DNA from: JBCBGF01 sp038526915
Lineage (GTDB): Bacteria; Pseudomonadota; Alphaproteobacteria; Rhodobacterales; Rhodobacteraceae
Assembly (NCBI GenBank): GCA_038526915.1
Contig: JBCBGF010000005.1
Location: 163,334-227,333, forward strand
Reading direction: 5' to 3'
Length of the DNA stretch: 64,000 nt
In this document: in pieces, positions 9,146 to 17,648 of the stretch
How positions within the stretch are numbered: position 1 is the first letter of the stretch
Layout: each line of letters starts with the position of its first letter
Notes under the pieces: generated by a model
Told to the model about the DNA's origin: nothing
Seen by the model: the letters and a program-made list of their open reading frames with translations, nothing else
Databases searched by the model: none
Position numbers and translations under genes: made by a program

Positions 9146-9700
9146 CTAGTCGAACCGCCGCGCGCCATCCTCTGTCACAACCGCATCCAGCCGTTGATCG
9201 GTAGCTTCGCGCGGCAACGCGTCCGCTTCCTGCGCGGCAAAGGCAAAGCCGACCGCCATCACCGGCCCCGCGGCCCGCAGCCCCGCCAGCGTCCTGTCAT
9301 AGAACCCTCCACCATACCCCAACCGATAGCCATCGGCATCGAACGCCACCAACGGCACGATCAAAAGGGCCGGTGTGATGTCAGGCCCCTTCGCCGGGAT
9401 CTGCGCCCCAAACGGCCCCTCGATCATCTGCACCTCCGGCGTCCACCGCCGAAACGTCAGCGGAAGGCCCCGACCCGCAATCACCGGAACCCCGACGTCG
9501 CCCGGCCACTGGGCCATCACCGGCAAGGGATCGACTTCGGACAGGATCGGCATGTAGCCCGAGATCGGTTGCCCGTCCCAATCGGCCAGGAACGCCGCAA
9601 GATGCCGTTGGGCCGCCGCATCTCGCCCAGTGCCGTGGGCTGCTTTTCTTCGGCGAAACGCCGCCTTGCGCGCCGCCGCTTTCGCATCGGCCAACGTCAC
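9146..9700 (-). CDS. 5-formyltetrahydrofolate cyclo-ligase
   Basis: 184 residues, the usual length. The substrate/ATP-site motif YGGGFYDRTLAGL is present near residue 130, and N-terminal basic residues (AAARKAAFRRRK) follow the family pattern. It converts 5-formyl-THF and ATP to 5,10-methenyl-THF in the cytoplasm. The start is a GTG at 9700, overlapping the mgtE stop as GTGA, so translation is probably coupled to mgtE. The cyclo-ligase with YmdB downstream is a common alphaproteobacterial arrangement; the presence of mgtE upstream is less obvious functionally. Confidence 0.9.
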   Translation of the reverse strand: MTLADAKAAARKAAFRRRKAAHGTGRDAAAQRHLAAFLADWDGQPISGYMPILSEVDPLPVMAQWPGDVGVPVIAGRGLPLTFRRWTPEVQMIEGPFGAQIPAKGPDITPALLIVPLVAFDADGYRLGYGGGFYDRTLAGLRAAGPVMAVGFAFAAQEADALPREATDQRLDAVVTEDGARRFD

Positions 9701-11112
9701 AGCAAGACGACCACAGCCAAGCCGAGAAACGCAAAGAAGCCCACAACGTCGGTCACCGTAGTCACAAAGGCGCCCGACGCAAGGGCCGGGTCAATCCCCA
9801 ACCGCTCCAGAACCACCGGTATTCCTATGCCCGCAAGCCCGGCCACCACGAGGTTGACGACCATCGCCACCCCGATCACCACGCCCAGCATCGGCATCCC
9901 GAACCAAACGACCCCGACAATCCCCATCACGACCGCGAAGATCAGCCCGTTGGCCAAGCCAACCAACGCCTCGCGCCGGATCACGCGCCAGACGTTTTCG
10001 CCGGTCAGGTCCTTGGTCGCAATCGCGCGTACGGCCACGGTCAAGCTTTGCGTTCCCGCATTGCCGCCCATCGAGGCCACAATCGGCATCAACACCGCCA
10101 GCGCCACGATCTGGGCAATGGCCGCGTCGAACTGTGCGATCACAAGCGATGCCAGGATCGCCGTGACCAGGTTGACCGCCAGCCAGGGGAAACGCCGTTT
10201 CGTGGTATCGACCCAACTGTCGGACAAGCGCCCCTCGCCCACACCGGCTAGACGCATGATGTCTTCTTCATGCTCTTCATCCAGCACAGCCATGGCATCG
10301 TCGATGGTAATCACACCCGCCAGGCGCCCGGATTCATCGACAACCGGCGCCGAGATCAGGTGGTATTGATTAAACGCATAGGCAACATCGCCTTCATCCT
10401 GGGTCACCGGGATCGGTCGAAAACTGGGTTCCAGGATATCTGCCAGAGGAACCTCGCGCCGCGATCCCATCAGCTTGCCCAGCGTGACATAGCCCGTGGG
10501 CCGGTGCCGGGGATCAACCAGGATGATATGATAGAACTGCTCAGGCAGGTCGTCATGGGCCCGCAAATAATCAATGGTATCGCCGACGTGCCAATGCGCG
10601 GGCGCCGTCACCACCTCGCGCTGCATCAGACGCCCGGCCGAAAACTCAGGATAGCTCAGCGCCTGTTCAACAGCCGCGCGGTCCGCATCTTCCAGCGCAT
10701 CCAAAAGCGCTTCTTGTTGCGGGGCTTCGAGATCCTCGATCAGGTCAACGACATCGTCGCTTTCCAACTCGCGCACGGCATCGCCAAGCGCATCTGATGG
10801 GAGGAAGGAAATAACCTCTTCGCGCAGACTTTCATCGAGGTCAGACAGCACCTCGCCATCGACCACGTCCGGCGCGAGCAGCAGGATTTCCCGACGTTCC
10901 CCCGTCGGCACCTGCTCAAGCAAATCTGCGATATCGGCGGCATGAAGCGGGTCGAGTAACTCCCGCAAACGCTGCTGATCGCCGGTAGCGACCGCGAGGT
11001 GAACAGCAGACACAACCGCGTTGCTCAGGGCATAGTCATCCTCTGGCGCAGCGTCGATTGTCTCGGCGGTATCGGTCATAGCGGCATCCAGAGCTTGGCT
11101 TGGCATAACCAT
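9697..11112 (-). CDS. mgtE: MgtE magnesium transporter
   Basis: 471 residues in the classic MgtE order: an N-terminal superhelical MgtE_N domain (about 40-145, with HAADIADLLEQVPTGERREI), a tandem CBS pair (about 150-275, including PVVDESGRLAGVITIDDAM), a connecting helix, and five hydrophobic helices (about 300-471) with the pore segment PIVASMGGNAGTQS. It is a cytoplasmic-membrane Mg2+ channel gated by intracellular Mg2+ bound to the N and CBS domains. ATGs at 11112, 11106 and 11079 are all possible starts; none has a strong ribosome site. It heads the six-gene minus-strand run and is divergent from guaD. Confidence 0.93.
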   Translation of the reverse strand: MVMPSQALDAAMTDTAETIDAAPEDDYALSNAVVSAVHLAVATGDQQRLRELLDPLHAADIADLLEQVPTGERREILLLAPDVVDGEVLSDLDESLREEVISFLPSDALGDAVRELESDDVVDLIEDLEAPQQEALLDALEDADRAAVEQALSYPEFSAGRLMQREVVTAPAHWHVGDTIDYLRAHDDLPEQFYHIILVDPRHRPTGYVTLGKLMGSRREVPLADILEPSFRPIPVTQDEGDVAYAFNQYHLISAPVVDESGRLAGVITIDDAMAVLDEEHEEDIMRLAGVGEGRLSDSWVDTTKRRFPWLAVNLVTAILASLVIAQFDAAIAQIVALAVLMPIVASMGGNAGTQSLTVAVRAIATKDLTGENVWRVIRREALVGLANGLIFAVVMGIVGVVWFGMPMLGVVIGVAMVVNLVVAGLAGIGIPVVLERLGIDPALASGAFVTTVTDVVGFFAFLGLAVVVLL

Positions 11113-11200
11113 AGGCGAAGGGCTTTCGGGAAAACAGAGGGAGCGAAGGAATTTACCCGGTACCAGTCAAACCCTAATGTGGCGCAAAAGAGGGTTGGAA

Positions 11201-12502
11201 ATGTCGGACATCACGCTGCTTTGCGGGCAGGTTCTGCACTTCGATGGCAACCCATTTGCCGAAGGGATCGAGGCCGCGCGCCACGACGCGCATGGGGCCG
11301 TTGCGGTGCAGGCGGGCATCATCCTCGGGGCCGGCCCGGTCGACACGCTGCGCGCCGATTACCCCGACGCGCACGAAATCTCCTACGGCGACGGCCTGAT
11401 CCTGCCTGGCTTCGTCGACGCACACGCCCACTATCCCCAAACCGCGATCATCGCCAGTTGGGGCAAGCGCCTGATCGACTGGCTCAACACCTACACGTTC
11501 CCCGAAGAGATGCGGCTCGCCGACCCAGCCTATGCCGCTGAAATCGCCAACCGGTATCTCGACCTCGTGTTGGCCCAAGGCACCACGTCCGTGGCGAGTT
11601 ACTGCACCAGCCAACCCGCCAGCGTGACCGCCTTCTTTGAGGCGGCAGAGCAGCGGCAGATGCGTGTCGTGGCGGGCAAAACCTGTATGGATCGCAACGC
11701 ACCAGACGGCCTGCGTGACACAGCCCAGTCAGCTTACGACGACAGCAAAACCCTGCTTGAGGCGTGGCACGGACAGGGACGCGCCGAATACGCCATCACA
11801 CCGCGGTTTTCGCCCACCTCGACACCTGAACAGCTCGCCGCCTTGGGCGCGCTCTGGTCCGAGCATCCCACCTGCCTGATGCAAACCCACCTCAGCGAAC
11901 AGACCGATGAGATTGCGTGGGTCGCCGACCTCTTTCCCCGAGCCCGCGATTACCTCGACACCTATGAGGCCTTCGGTCTGATCGGCGCACGGGCGATGTA
12001 TGGCCACGCCATTCACCTGACCGACCGTGAGCGCGCGCGGCTTGTCGAAAGCGGTGCCTCGGTGATCCACTGCCCCACCTCAAACACCTTCATCGGATCG
12101 GGGCTGTTCGACATGGGCGGTCTGACAGCCGCTGGCCTCGGCGTGGGACTGGCAACAGATACCGGCGGCGGGTCGTCCTTTTCGATGCTGCGTACGATGG
12201 CGGCGGCCTATGAGGTGGCGCAGCTATCGGGCACCGCGCTTCATCCCGCGCAATTGATCTGGCTGGCCACCGAAGGTTCCGCGCGGGCCATGCACATTTC
12301 GGACAAGATCGGCACCCTGGCACCGGGAAGCGAGGCGGACATCGTGGTTCTCGATCTTGTATCCACACCCGCCATCGCCCAGGCCGCAGCTGGGGCGGAG
12401 ACCCTGTGGGAAGCGCTCTTTCCCACGATCATGATGGGCGACGACCGCGCTATCCAATCGGTTTGGGTTCACGGTCAGGAAATCACCGGCGAACAGTCCT
12501 AG
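11201..12502 (+). CDS. guaD: Guanine deaminase
   Basis: 433 residues of the amidohydrolase superfamily. Zinc ligands are visible in PGFVDAHAHYPQT, QTHLSEQTDE and MYGHAIHLTD, and the late aspartate in LATDTGGGSSFSML. VIHCPTSNTFIGSGLFDM is characteristic of guanine deaminases. The enzyme converts guanine to xanthine and ammonia in purine salvage or catabolism. I chose the ATG at 11201 (MSDITLLCG), preceded by AGAGGGTTGGA; the upstream extension looks unnatural. Its TAG stop interlocks with the stop of the facing 8-oxoguanine-type deaminase inside a CTAG. Confidence 0.92.
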   Translation: MSDITLLCGQVLHFDGNPFAEGIEAARHDAHGAVAVQAGIILGAGPVDTLRADYPDAHEISYGDGLILPGFVDAHAHYPQTAIIASWGKRLIDWLNTYTFPEEMRLADPAYAAEIANRYLDLVLAQGTTSVASYCTSQPASVTAFFEAAEQRQMRVVAGKTCMDRNAPDGLRDTAQSAYDDSKTLLEAWHGQGRAEYAITPRFSPTSTPEQLAALGALWSEHPTCLMQTHLSEQTDEIAWVADLFPRARDYLDTYEAFGLIGARAMYGHAIHLTDRERARLVESGASVIHCPTSNTFIGSGLFDMGGLTAAGLGVGLATDTGGGSSFSMLRTMAAAYEVAQLSGTALHPAQLIWLATEGSARAMHISDKIGTLAPGSEADIVVLDLVSTPAIAQAAAGAETLWEALFPTIMMGDDRAIQSVWVHGQEITGEQS

Positions 12503-13824
12503 GCCATCAGCCCCATCACCAGCTTGTTCGCGCGTTCCGCGAGATGCGGGCCATCCACGGTGGTCAGCACACCATCCCGCACGATTTGACGGCCCTCGAC
12601 CAGCAGGTCCCGCACCCGCTGCGGGCCGGCCAGAAGCAGCGCGAGTTGATCCCAGCTTCCCGCTGCATCGATGCCCGACACGTCCCAAATCGCCAGATCC
12701 GCCCGGAACCCCGGCGCGATCTGCCCCACGTCGTCCCGGCCCAGCACAGCCGCCCCGCCACGGGTCGCAATCTCCAAAACTTCGCGCACCCCCATCGCAT
12801 CCGCGCCAAGCGTCACGCGCTGCAAAAGCATCGCCATACGCGCCTCGGCGATTAGGTTGGCGGTGTCATTGGAGGCAGAGCCGTCCACCCCAAGCCCCAC
12901 CGGGACACCTGCATCCCGCATCGCGCGAACAGGCGCCACGCCCGATCCCAGACGGCAGTTCGAACACGGGCAATGCGCGACGCCTGTTCCGGTTTTGGCA
13001 AACAGATCAATCTCCTGCGCATCAAGCTTGACGCAATGCGCGTGCCACACATCCGCACCCGTCCACCCCAGATCCTCGGCATAGGTGCCCGGCCTGCATC
13101 CGAACTGGGCCTGCGAATAGGCCACATCTTCGTCATTCTCGGCCAGATGTGTGTGCAGGCGCACCCCCTTGTCGCGCGCAAGGAGGGCCGCATCGCGCAT
13201 CAATTCACGACTGACCGAAAACGGTGAACACGGTGCAACGCCGACTTGCACCATGGCCCCGGGACGCGGATCGTGGAACGCATCGATCACGCGAATGCAG
13301 TCGGCAAGGATCGCGTCCTCCCGCTCGACGAGACTGTCGGGTGGCAGCCCTCCCGCACTTTCGCCGATGCTCATGGCCCCGCGTGTGGGATGGAACCGCA
13401 GCCCGACGTCGTGCGCCGCCGCGATCGTATCATCGAGGCGCGATCCGTTGGGGAACAGGTAGAGATGATCGGACGTCAGCGTGCAGCCGGACAGGGCAAG
13501 TTCCGCAAGCCCAAGCTGTGTCGAGACATACATCTCTTCCGGCCCGAAACGCGCCCAAATCGGGTAAAGCGCCCGCAGCCAGTCAAAGAGCAGCGCGTCC
13601 TGCCCCGCTGGTACCGCGCGCGTCAGCGTTTGGAAAAGATGGTGATGCGTGTTGATCAGACCCGGGGTGACAACCGTGCCGCGCGCATCAATGATCTCCG
13701 CGCCCTCTTTGGACAGGCCCGGCCCCACCTGCGCGATAACACCACCTTCGATCAAGATGTCAGCCGCATGCAGCTCGCGCCGGGTATCATCCATCGTCGC
13801 GACCACATTCGCGTTATGGATCAA
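12499..13824 (-). CDS. 8-oxoguanine deaminase-like amidohydrolase
   Basis: About 441 residues. Metal-site motifs are GLINTHHHLFQTLTRAVP, RLHTHLAENDED, HAHCVKLDAQE and GLGVDGSASND. The segment TLTSDHLYLFP and the SNCRLGSG loop fit the 8-oxoguanine deaminase / hydroxyatrazine ethylaminohydrolase branch better than guanine or cytosine deaminase. It would deaminate 8-oxoguanine to urate and ammonia in the cytoplasm. No ATG fits the family N-terminus: I use the TTG at 13824 (LIHNANVVATMDD), and a TTG at 13851 overlapping the hisN-type stop is an alternative. It is tail-to-tail with guaD and probably co-transcribed with the phosphatase upstream. Confidence 0.85.
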   Translation of the reverse strand: MIHNANVVATMDDTRRELHAADILIEGGVIAQVGPGLSKEGAEIIDARGTVVTPGLINTHHHLFQTLTRAVPAGQDALLFDWLRALYPIWARFGPEEMYVSTQLGLAELALSGCTLTSDHLYLFPNGSRLDDTIAAAHDVGLRFHPTRGAMSIGESAGGLPPDSLVEREDAILADCIRVIDAFHDPRPGAMVQVGVAPCSPFSVSRELMRDAALLARDKGVRLHTHLAENDEDVAYSQAQFGCRPGTYAEDLGWTGADVWHAHCVKLDAQEIDLFAKTGTGVAHCPCSNCRLGSGVAPVRAMRDAGVPVGLGVDGSASNDTANLIAEARMAMLLQRVTLGADAMGVREVLEIATRGGAAVLGRDDVGQIAPGFRADLAIWDVSGIDAAGSWDQLALLLAGPQRVRDLLVEGRQIVRDGVLTTVDGPHLAERANKLVMGLMA

Positions 13825-13847
13825 TACCTTTCGGGGCGCTTCTGATC

Positions 13848-14657
13848 TCAAGCGCCTGTATCCGCCAGTCGCGCGAGTGCCTGGGCATGGATGTCGGCGT
13901 TGGCCGCCGCAAGGGCGCGCCCACCCTGATGCACCGGCCCGCCTTCCCAATTCGTCACAATGCCACCCGCCGCCTCAATCACCGCAATTGGGGCCGCGAT
14001 GTCATAGGATTGCAGGCCTGCTTCGATCACCAGATCGACCTGCCCCGCCGCGACCAGCGCATATCCGTAACAGTCCATCCCATAACGCGTCATCAGAACC
14101 CGGGCCGACACCCGCTCAAACGCGGCGCGGTCCTCAGGCGTGCCCACCTCGGGAAAAGTGGTGAACAAGATCGCCTCGTCCAGCGTTGCAGTGTGCCGTG
14201 TGCGAAGCGGCGTCGTCCCCAGCGGCCCATCGCAACGCGCAACACCCAGCCCGCCGGTAAACCGCTCGCCGATATAGGGTTGGTCGATGATCCCAAGGAT
14301 CGGACCGGTATCGTCGGTCACGGCGATCAAAACACCCCAGTTCGGAGTGCCCGCCACATAGCCCCGCGTCCCATCGATGGGATCCAGGATCCAGGTCAGA
14401 CCCGACGTCCCGTCCTTGGTTCCGTATTCCTCGCCAAGGATGGCGTCGTCAGGGCGCAACGTCCCCAGTATCTCGCGCATCGCCCGCTCAGCCGCGCGGT
14501 CAGCGGTTGTGACCGGGTCAAAGTCAGCGGTTTTGCTTTGGACGTCTTGCCCTGCGCCTCGGAAGAATTCCAAGGTTTTCGGTCGTGCCGCCTCAGCCAA
14601 TTCGGCTGCAATGCGATGAAGGGCATCTGCATCGACATTTTTCGGCGCACCAGTCAT
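13848..14657 (-). CDS. hisN: Inositol monophosphatase-family phosphatase, histidinol-phosphatase HisN type
   Basis: 269 residues of the IMPase fold. Metal-binding motifs are visible: DPVTTADRAAE, ILGEEYGTKDG, WILDPIDGTRGYVAG and the late YDIAAPIAVIEAAGG (Tyr replaces the usual Trp). The TRGYVAG and NWGVLIAV segments are those of the HisN branch, which removes phosphate from histidinol phosphate; inositol phosphatase activity is the alternative. No other his genes are in the window. It is followed within about 25 bases by the deaminase gene. Confidence 0.82.
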   Translation of the reverse strand: MTGAPKNVDADALHRIAAELAEAARPKTLEFFRGAGQDVQSKTADFDPVTTADRAAERAMREILGTLRPDDAILGEEYGTKDGTSGLTWILDPIDGTRGYVAGTPNWGVLIAVTDDTGPILGIIDQPYIGERFTGGLGVARCDGPLGTTPLRTRHTATLDEAILFTTFPEVGTPEDRAAFERVSARVLMTRYGMDCYGYALVAAGQVDLVIEAGLQSYDIAAPIAVIEAAGGIVTNWEGGPVHQGGRALAAANADIHAQALARLADTGA

Positions 14658-14701
14658 AGACCGGGCGTACGGGTGTGCTAACGACCCGTCAACAAGAAAG
14701 C

Positions 14702-15073
14702 CTAGGTCCCGTCGCTCAGGACCCGGGCCAGATCAAACAGACGCCTGCGCTGTGCCTCTGGGATAGCGTAGTAGGAACGCACCAATTCCAGGGCTTCCTT
14801 ATCCGCCATGATATCGGTCGGCGCGCTGGCCGCCTCGTCGTTCGCAGCCTCGCTTTCGGCCAATCCTTCAAAGAAAAACGACACAGGCACATTCAGCGCG
14901 TCAGCGATATCCCACAGGCGGGACGCGCTGACCCGGTTCATACCGGTTTCGTACTTCTGTATTTGCTGGAACTTAATTCCCACTTGCTCGGCAAGCTGTT
15001 GTTGGGTCATTCCCACCATCCACCGTCTATGGCGGACACGCTTGCCGACGTGAACATCGACCGGGTGTTTCAT
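14702..15073 (-). CDS. XRE-family helix-turn-helix regulator
   Basis: 123 residues. The Cro/CI-type HTH spans about residues 10-65, with TQQQLAEQVGIKFQQIQKY as the helix-turn-helix core; the C-terminal part (about 70-123) is acidic, then helical. A strong ribosome site, TTAGGAGGCC, precedes the ATG. Homologues of this size are common in Rhodobacteraceae and mostly uncharacterised. The leader upstream contains a perfect 14-bp inverted repeat (15125-15138) that could be its own operator. It is divergent from the quinone oxidoreductase gene. Confidence 0.88.
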   Translation of the reverse strand: MKHPVDVHVGKRVRHRRWMVGMTQQQLAEQVGIKFQQIQKYETGMNRVSASRLWDIADALNVPVSFFFEGLAESEAANDEAASAPTDIMADKEALELVRSYYAIPEAQRRRLFDLARVLSDGT

Positions 15074-15124
15074 AACAACTCAGGCCTCCTAACTAATATA
15101 CGACCTTTATCGGTAATCCCGCTA

Positions 15125-15138
15125 AGGTTGCACAACCT
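15125..15138. promoter_or_regulatory. 14-bp inverted repeat, candidate operator
   Basis: AGGTTG and CAACCT are perfect inverted arms around a CA spacer, about 50 bases upstream of the XRE regulator start. The dyad size suits a dimeric HTH protein, so autoregulation is an inference. Confidence 0.5.
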
Positions 15139-15275
15139 GTCCTTTTCGATAGGCCGGTGAGTGAGACCAACCCAAAGGACAGAGCCTGTGGTTGAGGCTC
15201 AGATCGCTAAACAACCAGCGTCTTAGAGTGTTTATGCGGGTGCGCGGCAGCATTCGCGCGCTGCGTGTGTCCCAT

Positions 15276-15301
15276 AATTCCGATGCAATTGCAAAGGAAT
15301 T
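15276..15301. promoter_or_regulatory. 26-bp nested palindrome, candidate operator
   Basis: The outer arms AATTCC and GGAATT and the inner perfect palindrome TGCAATTGCA share the same centre (between 15288 and 15289). Only the two dinucleotides between them fail to pair. It lies 70-95 bases upstream of the quinone oxidoreductase start, in the promoter zone. Confidence 0.55.
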
Positions 15302-15370
15302 CGGACATCCTGTTGATCTCCACTGTCTAAAACCCCTATCACCCGCGCGGACAGCACACAGGCGACATCT

Positions 15371-16330
15371 ATGAAAGCGTTTCAAGTCACATCGTTGGAA
15401 GACGGCCCTCATATGGCGGACGTCCCCCGGCCAAAACCCGCCGATGGCGAGGTTTTGGTTCGGGTCCGCGCCTGTGGGTTGAATTTTGCCGATCTTTTGC
15501 TGTGCAAAGGCACGTATCAGGAACAGCCAACGCTGCCATTCTCGCTTGGTATGGAGTTTGCGGGCGAGGTCGTGGGCACTGGTCCAGACGTCACCGACCT
15601 CGAACGAGGGGCACGGGTCGCGGTATTCGCGGGCCAAGGTGGGCTGGCCGAATATGCCGCCGTCCCTGCGATCCGCTGTACCCCCCTGCCCGACACGATG
15701 TCATTTGAGGACGCCGCCGCCCTACAGGTCGCCTATGGCACCAGCCACCTTGCGCTCGATTACAAGGCGCGCTTGCAGCACGGTGAAACCCTTCTCGTCC
15801 TCGGCGCGGCGGGCGGTGTCGGGCTGACCGCGGTCGAATTGGGCAAACGTATGGGCGCAAACGTGATCGCCTGCGCGCGCGGCGCAGATAAACTCAAGGT
15901 TGCACAGGCCGCCGGCGCGGATCACCTGATCGACAGCAAGACACAGGATCTGCGCGCGACCGTGAAAGCGCTTGGCGGGGCCGATGTGGTCTATGATCCC
16001 GTGGGGGGAGACCTTTTTCGCGAGGCGGTCCGGGCGACCAAGCCCGACGGACGGATCCTCCTCGTGGGCTTTGCAAGCGGATCCCTTCCCGAAATCAAAC
16101 CCAACCACCTGCTCGTAAAGAACATCACCGTGATCGGGTTCTGGTGGGGCGGTTACCTGAACTTCGCGCCAAAGATCCTGACCGACAGCATGGCCACCCT
16201 GTTTGAGTGGCACAGCGCCGGCGGACTGCGCCCGCATATCAGCCACGTCCTGCCTCTGGAACAGGCAGCAGACGGGCTGGAGCTACTCCGCAGCCGTCAG
16301 TCGACGGGGAAAGTCGTTGTCACGCCGTAG
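15371..16330 (+). CDS. NADPH:quinone oxidoreductase, zinc-independent MDR family
   Basis: 319 residues. An N-terminal GroES-like domain (about 1-120, with VRVRACGLNFADLLLCKGTY and GMEFAGEVVGTG) is followed by a Rossmann domain whose NADPH loop reads LGAAGGVGLTAVELGK near residue 145. No structural or catalytic zinc cysteines are seen, which places it with quinone reductases rather than alcohol dehydrogenases. It would reduce quinones or enoyl substrates in the cytoplasm; the substrate is unknown. Its 3' end overlaps the convergent LysR gene by 48 bases. Confidence 0.88.
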   Translation: MKAFQVTSLEDGPHMADVPRPKPADGEVLVRVRACGLNFADLLLCKGTYQEQPTLPFSLGMEFAGEVVGTGPDVTDLERGARVAVFAGQGGLAEYAAVPAIRCTPLPDTMSFEDAAALQVAYGTSHLALDYKARLQHGETLLVLGAAGGVGLTAVELGKRMGANVIACARGADKLKVAQAAGADHLIDSKTQDLRATVKALGGADVVYDPVGGDLFREAVRATKPDGRILLVGFASGSLPEIKPNHLLVKNITVIGFWWGGYLNFAPKILTDSMATLFEWHSAGGLRPHISHVLPLEQAADGLELLRSRQSTGKVVVTP

Positions 16331-17182
16331 GTTACAGCAGAACGCGTGGGTGATCATCTCAACCAGCGCCTCCTGCGGCGCGCTCGAAACCGATGGCTCG
16401 ACATAAAGGTTGATCTGTTGATTGGCGAGCTCCGGCAACGCATCGTCATGCGCCACGAATTCCATCTGTTGCGGTAGCGTGGAGTCGATCAGGGCCGAAA
16501 CCGCAAGATCCGCGCTGACCGTCGCCTCCACCGCACGGGAGCTTTCTGTTTCAACCGCCATCTCCCAAGGAACGCCCGCCGCATCGAGTGCGCGCTGGGT
16601 CATGATCCGGAAGCGGCAGTTTTGCTCAAACGCCAACCGCAAAGGCCTCCGCCGCCAGGCCGATCCGCCAGGGGCCCCGACCCACCGCAACGGAAGCTCA
16701 ACCAGCGTCGTACCGCCGGCATCAAGCGCTTCTTCAGTCCCCAGAATGATCTGGCACTCACCGCGCGCAAACATCCCCTTCAGCTTGCTCGTGTAGCTTG
16801 AGACGAGGTTGACCCGCATCCGCGGAAACTCGGCACTAAAGCGCTGCAGCACCTGGGGGATCGCCGGATAGACGATGTCGTGCGGCACACCCAGGACGAT
16901 CTCGCCCACATTGGTGCAGTCGGTCATCTTGGCGTAAATCTCATCGTTCAGGTCAAGCATGCGCCGCGCATAGCTCAGCAACTGTTCACCCGCGGTTGTG
17001 AGGGCGAGGCTGCGATTGGCCCGATCAAACAGCGCCACATCCAGCGACTCCTCCAAGCGTTTGAGCTGCATCGAGACGGCCGACTGCGTGAGGTTCAAAA
17101 ACCCCGCGGCCCGCGTCACACCGCCCGTTTCCGCAATCGCCACGAACGACCGCAAGGCCGTCAGATCCAGATTTCGCGCCAT
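16283..17182 (-). CDS. LysR-family transcriptional regulator
   Basis: 299 residues. The N-terminal winged HTH (about 5-65) contains GGVTRAAGFLNLTQSAVSMQ and the typical LKRLEESLDVALFDR; the rest is the periplasmic-binding-protein-like effector domain. It is divergent from the DUF1127 gene, with a LysR-type TTC-N11-GAA dyad between them, so that gene and itself are the likeliest targets. It shares 48 bases at the 3' end with the quinone oxidoreductase on the other strand. The effector cannot be read from sequence. Confidence 0.92.
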   Translation of the reverse strand: MARNLDLTALRSFVAIAETGGVTRAAGFLNLTQSAVSMQLKRLEESLDVALFDRANRSLALTTAGEQLLSYARRMLDLNDEIYAKMTDCTNVGEIVLGVPHDIVYPAIPQVLQRFSAEFPRMRVNLVSSYTSKLKGMFARGECQIILGTEEALDAGGTTLVELPLRWVGAPGGSAWRRRPLRLAFEQNCRFRIMTQRALDAAGVPWEMAVETESSRAVEATVSADLAVSALIDSTLPQQMEFVAHDDALPELANQQINLYVEPSVSSAPQEALVEMITHAFCCNLRRDNDFPRRLTAAE

Positions 17183-17214
17183 ATCAAATTCCGTGATGCT
17201 TCATGTCAAAATCA

Positions 17215-17231
17215 TTCGTTTCACAAATGAA
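17215..17231. promoter_or_regulatory. LysR-type operator dyad
   Basis: TTCGTTT-CAC-AAATGAA is a near-perfect dyad (one mismatched pair) that includes the LysR consensus TTC-N11-GAA. It sits between the divergent LysR and DUF1127 genes, and an AT-rich CATATAAAT (possible -10) follows at about 17240. Confidence 0.5.
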
Positions 17232-17303
17232 CCACATCGGCGCATATAAATCAACATCGCTGATGACAAGCGTCTAAAGATCACCAATTCGAAAGGATAA
17301 CCG

Positions 17304-17516
17304 ATGTTTGCCCTCTCTCGCGCCTTCTCGTCCGACCATCGCCGTCGGGTCGGTCTTCTCACGCGCTTGCTGGATGCCGAAGGGGCTGTGCGCCAGCGTG
17401 ATGCGCTGCGCAATCTCGATCCGCACCTAAGGCGCGATATTGGCCTGACTGATGGCGAGATCGAAACAGAACTGCGCCGCTCTGCGTGGGATGTTCCCGG
17501 CAATTGGCGCCGTTAA
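17304..17516 (+). CDS. DUF1127 small protein
   Basis: 70 residues, rich in Arg. The C-terminal DUF1127 signature is LRNLDPHLRRDIGLTDGEI, preceded by a helical LLTRLLDAEGAVRQRDA. The ATG at 17304 follows GAAAGGAT. Short DUF1127 proteins in alphaproteobacteria have been linked to small-RNA interactions, phosphate metabolism and stress; the role here is unknown. Its position opposite a LysR gene with a dyad between them suggests control by that regulator. Confidence 0.85.
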   Translation: MFALSRAFSSDHRRRVGLLTRLLDAEGAVRQRDALRNLDPHLRRDIGLTDGEIETELRRSAWDVPGNWRR

Positions 17517-17648
17517 CCCAAATCCCGACAAAATCAGTTATGCCACGGCCAAAATCTCTTGAAATCACGCCCGCCCTTGCCAATATCTACGCGTGAGGGC
17601 GGGTTCGTTACGGGCTCGCTCAATGAGTTACCTTTTTGGAGGCTAAAC

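Larger units (their letters stand above)
15074..15370. other. Divergent intergenic region between the XRE regulator and the quinone oxidoreductase
   Basis: 297 bases without a convincing gene. It holds the XRE ribosome site, a perfect 14-bp inverted repeat near the XRE gene and a larger nested palindrome nearer the oxidoreductase. An open frame at 15192-15374 has no homology-like features and overlaps the next start, so I do not call it. Confidence 0.7.

Noticed and set aside
15122..15637. Minus-strand frame of 171 codons over the start of the quinone oxidoreductase
   Set aside because: It overlaps the well-supported oxidoreductase and the operator region, and its sequence is not protein-like.
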